From: Candidatus Rokuibacteriota bacterium
GTDB taxonomy: Bacteria > Methylomirabilota > Methylomirabilia > Rokubacteriales > CSP1-6
Direction of reading: 5' to 3'
Assembly (NCBI GenBank): GCA_003220195.1
Contig: QHRT01000116.1
Coordinates: 1,545-10,143, forward strand
DNA: 8,599 bases
Below are positions 1 through 5,229 of this stretch, in pieces; position 1 is the first letter of the stretch; every line of letters starts with the position of its first letter. The translations under genes were made by a program, and so were the position numbers. The notes beneath the pieces were generated by a model. That model did not search any database. It was not told the origin of the DNA and worked only from the letters and a program-made list of their open reading frames with translations.

Positions 1-38
1 TCCGACGGTTGACGCGGCCGCAGCGTGGTGATGGCGTG

Positions 39-533
39 TCACTTCGCCTGCTTCTTGGCGAACTGCACGAGCCCCAGCACGTCCTGCCACACCAGGCGAC
101 CGATCGGGCCGGAACTATACTGCGCGACGGCGATCGTGTGATCGGGCCTCAGGACGAAGCCCGTGGCGTGAAGAATGCCGCGGCGCTCTTCATAGAACGC
201 GCCGAGCGTCGCCGCGGTGTCCTTGACCGGCAGACCGTAGCCGACCGGAAACGTGAGGCCCTGCTCCTTCACGGTCTCGGTCGCCTTCTCCACGGGGTCC
301 GTCGAGGCCGCCACGACGCGGATGCCGTCGTCGTCGAGCCGCGGTTGCGCCTTCGCGAACGCAGCCAACTGCTGCTTGCAGTACGGTCACCAGTGCGCGC
401 GGTAGACGAGCACCACGCCCCAGCTGTCGGCGAAGTGGTCCGGCAGGGTAATGCGTCCATGCCCGACCGTGTCCATGCTCAGCGCCGGGAAGCGGTCACC
501 GCTGTCGACGATCGTCGCGCTCGCTCTCGCCAT
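39..533 (-). CDS. Peroxiredoxin-like redoxin, predicted selenoprotein (UxxC active site, in-frame TGA at 387-389)
   Basis: Predicted thiol/selenol oxidoreductase of the AhpC/TSA-redoxin superfamily, 164 residues if the TGA is read as selenocysteine. The frame starts at an ATG (531-533) preceded by a strong AGGAGG (541-546) at 7 nt spacing. Residues 1-48 carry the usual redoxin N-terminus (GDRFPALSM at 12-20, then VVLVYRAHW at 40-48). Codon 49 is TGA, followed by PYC, so the motif is W-U-P-Y-C where relatives have WCPYC. The frame then runs on through a typical thioredoxin fold (VVAASTDP, LTFPVGYGLP, TGFVLRPD) to a TGA stop at 39-41. The C-terminal part alone can start at a TTG at 366-368, but that would lack the first strands and the active site. 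It lies 21 bp downstream of the AhpD-like gene. Likely role: reduction of peroxides or disulfides in the cytoplasm, as no signal peptide is seen. A nonsense mutation is possible but unlikely given the position of the TGA and the hairpin after it. Confidence 0.85.
361..389 (-). promoter_or_regulatory. SECIS-like hairpin after the TGA of the redoxin gene
   Basis: On the minus strand the TGA (389-387) is followed by 11 nt, then GCAGC (375-371), a five-base loop AGTTG (370-366) and GCTGC (365-361). The five stem pairs are perfect. The apical loop begins 16 nt after the TGA and has G as its second base followed by U. Bacterial SECIS elements, with E. coli fdhF as the model, sit inside the coding region just after the UGA and carry a G/GU in a small apical loop for SelB binding. 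The lower part of the stem pairs only weakly. The hairpin is seen directly; its function is inferred. Confidence 0.65.
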
Positions 534-540
534 CTCATTT

Positions 541-546
541 CCTCCT
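541..546 (-). promoter_or_regulatory. Ribosome binding site of the redoxin selenoprotein gene
   Basis: The minus strand reads AGGAGG seven bases before the ATG at 533-531. This places the start upstream of the in-frame TGA, so ribosomes are expected to reach that TGA. It argues against the shorter downstream TTG start. Confidence 0.8.
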
Positions 547-554
547 GAATCTCA

Positions 555-1355
555 TCAGCCCCCCGCGCGCGGGTTGAAGTCCGGCTGCAGCTGCAACGCG
601 TCAGCGATCTTCGTCACGGTGTTGAACAGCTGCACGACCTCCACCGCCTCGGTGAAACCCTGATCGCTGAGTCCGAGCCGGCGGGCTTCGCGCAGGTGCA
701 GGTCGACGCCGTAATCCGACTTGGCCGTCATCGACGCCGCGAGCGCCAGGATCTCCTTGGTCAGGCGATCGAGCTTCCGGTCGGCGAAGGCCTCGCGCAC
801 CGCCATCCAGTAACCCTGGAGAAAGATCTGGTCCCGGGCCATCCAGCGAAACACGCCCGGCACACGATCCATCGCGTAAAAGATCTGGATCTCGTCGAAG
901 ATCGTCTTCACCTCGGGCGACACGTCGTCGACGCTCGGGATCTCGACGAGCGCCTGGCGGTCGGTGCTCGCGAACTCGAGCGGCAGGCGCAGGCCATCGG
1001 CGACGGCGTTGAGCGCATGCGTCGTCCCGGCCACGTAGGCGACTTCGTACCAGATCCCATCGTCGGTCAGTCCTTGCAGCTTCCCGGCTGCGCTATGCGC
1101 GACCGTTCAGTATTGGCAGACGTTGATCGCGCTGACCGCCGCCGCGATCATCTCCTTCTGCGCCCGACTCAGCGCGCCGTCCGTCATGGCCCGCCGCGAC
1201 GCGCGACCGTAGGGACGGCCAAACTCCGGCAGCGTCAACAAGACGCGGCTCATCTTGGGAACGAAATCGATCTTGAACCAGCTCTTCGTCGCTTCGAGGA
1301 ACCGCTGATCCTCAGGGGCGAGCTCGTCGGCGTGAGGGACCCGCACGATCTCCAT
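555..1355 (-). CDS. Two-domain AhpD/carboxymuconolactone decarboxylase-like protein, predicted selenoprotein (CxxU, in-frame TGA at 1107-1109)
   Basis: Two AhpD-like domains in tandem, 266 residues with the TGA read as selenocysteine. ATG at 1353-1355 with AGGAGGA (1361-1367) 5 nt upstream. Domain 1 has E68, C80, codon 83 = TGA, and H87. Mycobacterial AhpD uses Glu118, Cys130, Cys133 and His137, so the spacing (12, 3, 4) is identical and the TGA replaces the second catalytic cysteine, giving C-x-x-U-x3-H. The frame stays open for 183 more codons. Domain 2 keeps the Glu (201) and His (220) at the same spacing but has S213-D-Y-G216 instead of CxxC, so it looks catalytically dead and perhaps structural. 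AhpD proteins are thiol-based peroxidase/reductase partners of AhpC peroxiredoxins. The redoxin gene directly downstream is the obvious partner. A gene caller would split this into 1107-1355 and a GTG-initiated 555-1034; both fragments are in one frame and I treat them as one gene. Confidence 0.87.
1064..1109 (-). promoter_or_regulatory. SECIS-like hairpin after the TGA of the AhpD-like gene
   Basis: After the TGA (1109-1107) the minus strand shows a two-tier stem. The lower arm is CGGTC (1105-1101) pairing with GACCG (1068-1064). The upper arm is GCAGC (1091-1087) pairing with GCTGC (1080-1076). The apical loop is CGGGAA (1086-1081), with G as its second base, starting 20 nt after the TGA. 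The upper stem sequence is identical to that of the hairpin in the redoxin gene. Position and loop fit the bacterial SECIS consensus; function is inferred. Confidence 0.68.
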
Positions 1356-1692
1356 TCACATCCTCCTTCGACGGTGTGGCGTCCAAGCTGACCCGGCAGT
1401 TGAGGAGCGCGCCCCACGTCGCGACCACAAACGGCACGACGTACGTGAGCGGCACCTTCCACGCGAGCGCCCCGTTCCAGTGACCACCGAGGAGCGCATC
1501 GCCTTGATTGATCGCCACGAGCACCGTGCCAACCACCAGCGCGATCGAGAGCGAGCGTCGCAGGAGCGGCCGATGGGTGAGCGCGCAGCCGAGGCATCGC
1601 AGGCGCACGCCCTCCAGTTCGTGGAACCGGTACGCGCGACGGGACGCACGCGCACATCCCGCGCACTGCGCGCTCAGCTCTGTCGCTTGCAC
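1312..1692 (-). CDS. nrtS: NrtS-like small membrane protein with N-terminal zinc ribbon
   Basis: About 126 residues. The core is two hydrophobic helices (about residues 44-62 and 79-97) with the segment ALVVGTVLVAINQGDALL between them and LTYVVPFVVATWGA in the second. This pattern is typical of the small NrtS family linked to nitrate/nitrite transport. The N-terminal ~40 residues hold CAGC (10-13) and CLGC (33-36), a four-cysteine zinc-ribbon-like module. The GTG at 1690-1692 was chosen because it overlaps the end of the upstream frame by 19 bp; there is no clear Shine-Dalgarno, so translational coupling is likely, and a GTG at 1735-1737 is also possible. The 3' end overlaps the AhpD-like gene by 44 bp. 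The family assignment is from recognition of the membrane core; the substrate here is not shown by the sequence. Confidence 0.7.
   Translation of the reverse strand: MQATELSAQCAGCARASRRAYRFHELEGVRLRCLGCALTHRPLLRRSLSIALVVGTVLVAINQGDALLGGHWNGALAWKVPLTYVVPFVVATWGALLNCRVSLDATPSKEDVNGDRAGPSRRRARP
1361..1367 (-). promoter_or_regulatory. Ribosome binding site of the AhpD-like selenoprotein gene
   Basis: The minus strand reads AGGAGGA with 5 nt to the ATG at 1355-1353. It lies inside the 3' end of the NrtS-like gene, so the selenoprotein has its own strong initiation signal in addition to any translational coupling. It fixes the start well upstream of the TGA. Confidence 0.75.
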
Positions 1693-2012
1693 GCGAGCAG
1701 CGCCTGGAGAAGCGTTTGGCCATCGCCGGCACTCCACGGCCGGGGGCCGATCGCGGTACCGAGCAGGGCTCCCCGCCGCCCCAGCAGCGCGACCGTCGGC
1801 GGCGCACGGACACCAAAGACCCGCACGCTCTGAGAGTCGGGGTCGAGAAGCACAGGGACATCGTACCCGCGCTCTCGTACCGCACGCTCGACCGTCGCGC
1901 GGTCTTCACCGATACTGATGAGCACCAGGCTGAGGCCCTGGGCTCCCAGCGTCTTCGCGAACGGAATGAGCGAGGGTAACTCCCTCGCGCCGGGGCCGCC
2001 CGCCATACCGCC
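1674..2012 (-). pseudogene. TlpA/redoxin-like thioredoxin fragment lacking its CxxC active site
   Basis: The stretch from ELPSLIPFAK (starting at 1982) to the TGA at 1674-1676 looks like the second half of a TlpA-family thioredoxin: SLVLISIGEDRATVE, DVPVLLDPDSQSVRVFGVRAPPTVAL, then GTAIGPRPWS and a final helix. In TlpA proteins ELPSL directly follows WCxPCR. Here the preceding residues read AGGPGAR, with glycines where the two cysteines belong, and the usual N-terminal APDF...WATW segment is absent. The same frame is open upstream to 2333, so automatic annotation would call one ~219-residue ORF, but its first half resembles a different family. I interpret this as a truncated or decayed thioredoxin; an assembly deletion or frameshift is the main alternative. 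The end given upstream (2012) is approximate. Confidence 0.55.
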
Positions 2013-2044
2013 GGGTCGATCGACGTCTCGGCGACGAGCGGAGC

Positions 2045-2333
2045 CGGCTGGCGGCAGCGAGCGCTCGGATCGATGTCGCACCAGCTCCTCAGGATCTCGA
2101 GCGACCGGTCCTCGAGCGGATCGCGTCGCGGATGTCGGAGACGATGATCCTCCAGGGCCGCGACCTTGTCGACTTGAAGTTGCTGGATCTCCGGCAGAGT
2201 CGAAGATTCCTTCTTCGCCCGCATAGAGTGTCCAGGGCTCCGCCGGCTGCCCTGCGCGCACCAGATCCATCACGGTGGTGCGCTCGCGCTCGAGGGCCTC
2301 GAGAAGGCGGACGAGCTCCTCAGCCGCCTTCAC
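2045..2333 (-). pseudogene. DUF6969-like gene remnant with internal deletion/frameshift
   Basis: A GTG at 2331-2333 overlaps the DUF3179 stop as GTGA. The first frame gives an amphipathic helix (ELVRLLEALERERTTVMDLV) and then PWTLYAGEEGIFD, matching the start of DUF6969-like proteins as I remember them (…HYPxGDVYD). Around 2199-2212 the similarity jumps to another frame: LPEIQQLQVDKVAALE followed by HPRRDPLEDRSLEIL and CDID, matching the family's C-terminal part (PxI..L...D..V....AHPDRDxxEDRxLEV). The central section of roughly 90 residues, including the family's YYHAH-type histidine motif, is missing. The function of the family is unknown. The assignment is from memory without alignment. A second-frame coincidence or an assembly deletion is possible. 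Confidence 0.5.
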
Positions 2334-3430
2334 GGCGTCTCCCAGATCGTCGTGGCGGGGTTGAAAGCCGCCCACGCGAACCAGAACGCGTCGACGTGTT
2401 GGATCGGTGCGAGCCGGCGTCCGGTGAGTGGTCCGGCCGTCGCCGTACCGAAGAAGTTCCAGCGAGAACCGGTCTCACGATCGCGAACGCCGTTCGGGCC
2501 GGCCTCGAACGTGAGCGCCCGATCGTCGAGCCGGGCACGATACACCGCGGTCGCGCCGACGGCGCGGGACCGCGCGATCTGCGCCGCGTCCAGGGCCGAG
2601 AGTGTGCCGGGCGCCCAGAAGATGACGAAGCGTTCGCTCCCGAGCGTGTCGTGGACCACGCGCCGTTGCTCGAGGAGGGGCCACGGATACGCGCGTCGGG
2701 CGTTCCCGATCGCGATGCCGACGACCCGTTCTTTCGGAGGCCTCCGGGCGTCCGGTCGGCCGCTGAAGAGGATCGAGGCGCGGAGCGGCTCGTCGTACGA
2801 ATGGTACGGATTGAGTCCGTAACGCCGCTCGTGTCCGGTCTCGCGCGACAGCACCTTGCCCGTGGGATGGGCCGAGCGCCAGTCCTCGAACGCGGTCGTG
2901 TTGGCGGGACGGGGTGTGAGGCGGACGCCCGCCAGATCGCCGACGATCGCGCGACCGTCCATCTGCGACCACAAGGAGTGGGTCCGGCGATCGTACATCA
3001 CCAGGTCGCTCTTGTAGAGCATGCCCGAAGTGCCGAAGTCCAGGGTGGCGCCGTTCGCGACACGCTCGAACACCAGCGCCGAGTTGCAGAGCGGGCAATA
3101 CGTGACCGCGACGGCCACGCCGCCCACGACGTCGTTGACGATCTCGTGCCACATGAGGATCTGCAGCGGATAGGCTCGCGCGTCGCCATCGATCTCGAGC
3201 GCCAGGACCGGCTCGTGCGGCTTCAGCCACTCCGCGGCAGTTCTGGGACTGATGAAGGCCGGTCGATCGATGGCGGGGATCCCGTCGGGCGGCGGACCGC
3301 CCGAAACGATGTCGTCGAGTGGTACAAGGCTCTTTCCCCGATTCGTCCGTAGCTCTGCGGAGGCCGCGCCTGCCGTCCAGGTCAGCGTGACGACCGCGGT
3401 GAACGCCAGGACGCGTGAGGCAACCGACAC
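2330..3430 (-). CDS. DUF3179 domain-containing exported protein
   Basis: 366 residues, starting at a GTG (3428-3430) 6 bp after the anti-sigma stop. No strong Shine-Dalgarno is visible, so translational coupling is likely. Residues 1-25 form a signal peptide (hydrophobic LAFTAVVTLTWTAGA, AASA cleavage site), so the protein should act outside the cytoplasmic membrane. The body has the DUF3179 hallmarks: DGIPAIDRPAFIS (49-61), ARAYPLQILMWHEIVND (84-100), VTYCPLCNSALVF (109-121) with C112 and C115, SGMLYKSDLVMYDRRTHSLW (135-154), and later YGLNPYHSYDEP. The paired cysteines with H95 could bind metal or be redox active; the biochemical function of the family is not established. It ends in a TGA that overlaps the next start by 4 bp (GTGA). 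Length and domain order look intact. Confidence 0.9.
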   Translation of the reverse strand: MSVASRVLAFTAVVTLTWTAGAASAELRTNRGKSLVPLDDIVSGGPPPDGIPAIDRPAFISPRTAAEWLKPHEPVLALEIDGDARAYPLQILMWHEIVNDVVGGVAVAVTYCPLCNSALVFERVANGATLDFGTSGMLYKSDLVMYDRRTHSLWSQMDGRAIVGDLAGVRLTPRPANTTAFEDWRSAHPTGKVLSRETGHERRYGLNPYHSYDEPLRASILFSGRPDARRPPKERVVGIAIGNARRAYPWPLLEQRRVVHDTLGSERFVIFWAPGTLSALDAAQIARSRAVGATAVYRARLDDRALTFEAGPNGVRDRETGSRWNFFGTATAGPLTGRRLAPIQHVDAFWFAWAAFNPATTIWETP

Positions 3431-3436
3431 GGTGGA

Positions 3437-4216
3437 TCAGAGTCGGGTCTGCCGCGCTCGTTCGTCCCGCAGGCGGTCAGCGCACTCGAGCAACGCGTTG
3501 TAGTCGAGCATCGACACGAGCCCGTAGACCGCCTTCCCATCAGTCCAGGACACGGTCCGGACGCCTTTCCGCTCGTACCCGACATAGTCGTGGCCCCGGT
3601 ACGCGACACGGCGCCCCGGCAAGGGGACGTCGGTGGCGGACGCCGGCACCATGAAGACCGACAGCAGCGTCCGTCCCTTCTCGTACAGGAGATAGGCCGC
3701 CTGGTGCTCGCGCGCCTCGGCGAGCCGCCCGCCGATCAGCTGGATCCCCGACCGGGAGTAGTCGGGCACGGTCACTCGCAGGCCGGCCCGTGACTGGAAC
3801 CATTCCGTGAGCTCGCGGGAATCGCTCGACACGACCTCCGCCGGCCGCTCGATCTGCGCATACGCGAGGTGCTTGTCCACGAGATCGACGATGAGCGGCG
3901 GCGGCGTGCGGGCCGGCCACAGCACCGCCGCCACGATGGCTGCGGCCACGGCGACGACCGGCACCGGAAGCCATCGGCGCCGTTTTGAGACGATCGCCTC
4001 ACGGCGGATCCGGCGCACGATGCGCCCGCGCAATTCGGGGGCGGCCGCCTCGCGCGGCTGGCGCCGCAGGAGCCGCCGGAACTCGCGCTCGGCGCTGACC
4101 AGGTCCGCGCACGGACGACACTCCACGCAATGACCGTCGATCTCGGCGGCCTCGCTCACGGTGAGCTCACCGTCGACGTAGGGATGAAGCCGGGCCCGGA
4201 CCTCCACGCAGTTCAT
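3437..4216 (-). CDS. Anti-sigma factor with zinc-finger (ZAS/zf-HC2) domain and one membrane helix
   Basis: 259 residues. The N-terminal cytoplasmic domain has the ZAS signature H29-x3-C33-x2-C36, with C3 (MNCVE) as a possible fourth ligand and an extra C30. A basic stretch (KRRRW, 78-82) precedes a single hydrophobic helix at about 83-100. The rest forms an extracytoplasmic domain of ~155 residues ending in a predicted helix. The ATG overlaps the sigma stop by 4 bp (ATGA), the usual sigma/anti-sigma arrangement. Such proteins hold the cognate ECF sigma factor at the membrane; some ZAS proteins (RsrA, ChrR) release sigma on thiol oxidation or other redox stress. The downstream redox selenoproteins make that attractive here, but the membrane anchor also allows an envelope signal. 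The signal cannot be read from sequence. Confidence 0.85.
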   Translation of the reverse strand: MNCVEVRARLHPYVDGELTVSEAAEIDGHCVECRPCADLVSAEREFRRLLRRQPREAAAPELRGRIVRRIRREAIVSKRRRWLPVPVVAVAAAIVAAVLWPARTPPPLIVDLVDKHLAYAQIERPAEVVSSDSRELTEWFQSRAGLRVTVPDYSRSGIQLIGGRLAEAREHQAAYLLYEKGRTLLSVFMVPASATDVPLPGRRVAYRGHDYVGYERKGVRTVSWTDGKAVYGLVSMLDYNALLECADRLRDERARQTRL

Positions 4217-4956
4217 TCCTGCTCCTTGACGTAGCCGTGCTCGCGCGCGAACCGTCCGAGCGCGCGGCGCAGCAGCGCGCGGCCGCGCGCCAGCCGCGAC
4301 ATCACCGTGCCGATCGGGCAGCCGACGACGTCGGCGACTTCCCGGTACGTCAATCCCTCGATGTCGACCAGGATCACCGCTTCGCGAAACGCCAGCGGCA
4401 GCATAGCCAGGGTCCGGTCGACATCGCCGTGGAGCATCGCCTGGAGGAACTGCTCCTCCGGATTACCGCCGATGTGCGCGGCCGCTGCGGGCTCGGCCTG
4501 GTCGAGGTCGCCCGTCTCTCCTTCCAGCACTTCGCGTCCCTGCGATCGAATCCGGTTCAGGAACACGTTTCTCAAGATCGTGAACAGCCAGGCCCGACAG
4601 TTGGTGCCAGGATTGAACCGGTGGAAACTCCGGAACGCTCGGAGGAAGGCGTCCTGGACGATGTCCTCGGCGTCTGCGCGATTGCGCGTCAACCCCAGCG
4701 CGACGCGGTAGAGCGCGTCCAGGTGGACCAGGGCCACACGCTCGAACTCTTCGGTCTCGCCGGCCCCAGCCTTCCAGCGGATCAGGCGTCCCCTCCCCCC
4801 GTCACTGATGCTAACCCGCGAGCTGGTCGATCTATTCCCGCCGGCCTCTGTGCACGCCGCGCGGCCGTCCGCGATCGTCGACGGATGCAGTCGTTCCCTC
4901 CTTGTCCCCTTCTTGTCCCGACAAACCTGGACGCGCTCCCCGTATTCCGGCCACAC
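4213..4956 (-). CDS. ECF-family RNA polymerase sigma-70 factor
   Basis: Region 2 runs from LDALYRVALGLTRNRADAED through IVQDAFLRAFRSF to CRAWLFTILRNVFLNRI. Region 4 is LPLAFREAVILVDIEGLTYR followed by EVADVVGCPIGTVMSRLARG, a helix-turn-helix for the -35 element. Coordinates give the longest frame, opened by a GTG at 4954-4956 with no Shine-Dalgarno. The first ~57 residues look non-conserved, so the real start is probably nearer 4785: a CTG at 4783-4785 follows a purine tract (GGGGGGAGGGGA) and would give MIRWKAG as N-terminus. Usual ECF length (~180-200 aa) supports the shorter form. The stop overlaps the anti-sigma ATG. It is probably autoregulated and may direct transcription of the whole downstream unit to position 39; this is inference from layout. 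Confidence 0.9.
   Translation of the reverse strand: MWPEYGERVQVCRDKKGTRRERLHPSTIADGRAACTEAGGNRSTSSRVSISDGGRGRLIRWKAGAGETEEFERVALVHLDALYRVALGLTRNRADAEDIVQDAFLRAFRSFHRFNPGTNCRAWLFTILRNVFLNRIRSQGREVLEGETGDLDQAEPAAAAHIGGNPEEQFLQAMLHGDVDRTLAMLPLAFREAVILVDIEGLTYREVADVVGCPIGTVMSRLARGRALLRRALGRFAREHGYVKEQE
4920..4948 (-). promoter_or_regulatory. Possible ECF-type promoter upstream of the sigma gene
   Basis: The minus strand reads GGAATA (4948-4943), a 17-nt spacer and TTTGTC (4925-4920). GGAAT-like -35 boxes are common for ECF sigma factors. The motif lies inside the longest sigma frame but upstream of the more likely start near 4785, which would leave a leader of about 120 nt. Weak evidence; no promoter consensus for this organism is known to me. 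Confidence 0.25.
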
Positions 4957-5229
4957 GTCATGGGCGGGTTCTTCACGGTGAGGAAACGGACACGACCTCT
5001 GTCCCGTTCAGCCGCGGCCGCGCGCTCCGTATTCCGCTCTGATCGAGGGGCCGGTCCGGCTTTGATCAATCGATGGAATACCGGAGAGCCGTCGGGGGTT
5101 GTAAGGGCACCCGTTCCACTCGGGGTCTCAGAGCGAGACGCACGACTCGCGGATGAAGGGAGCTGAGAGGGGAGAGCGTTGCTCACCGTTACGGAGAAAG
5201 CAATGGCGACGGAACGAGAGGAGGAGCCG
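4957..5229. other. Divergent intergenic region
   Basis: This stretch separates the minus-strand sigma operon from the plus-strand secreted-protein gene. I see no supported gene in it. It has a GGAATA on the minus strand (5035-5030) and another on the plus strand (5075-5080, followed after 18 nt by TTGTAA at 5099-5104), plus an 8-bp palindrome TTGATCAA (5062-5069). AGGAGGAG at 5219-5226 is the ribosome binding site for the ATG at 5230. Promoters for both directions should lie here, but none can be named with confidence. Confidence 0.5.

Noticed and set aside
555..1034. A separate GTG-initiated gene for the second AhpD domain
   Set aside because: It is in the same frame as 1107-1355, the bases between are coding-like (TVAHSAAGKLQGL and on), and no ribosome binding site precedes the GTG.
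387..1109. The two internal TGAs as simple nonsense mutations (pseudogenes)
   Set aside because: Both sit exactly at a catalytic cysteine, frames are intact on both sides, strong ribosome binding sites are kept and hairpins follow. Selenocysteine is the simpler explanation, though read-level confirmation is still missing.
2100..2112. TGA in the third minus-strand frame near the DUF6969 remnant as a third selenocysteine
   Set aside because: The surrounding residues match no redox family and no cysteine-type motif flanks it.
2132..3352. 406-codon open frame on the plus strand
   Set aside because: It is antisense to the DUF3179 gene, whose motifs and signal peptide are unmistakable. Arg-rich, GC-driven composition marks it as a shadow frame. 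The same holds for the plus-strand frames at 4237-5166, 1480-1979 and 7544-8185.
4954..4956. GTG at the 5' end of the longest frame as the certain sigma start
   Set aside because: It has no ribosome binding site, and the first ~57 residues lack sigma-like features; kept only as the outer limit of the frame.
5062..5069. Palindrome TTGATCAA as an operator
   Set aside because: An 8-bp palindrome is expected by chance at this scale and no second copy is nearby.
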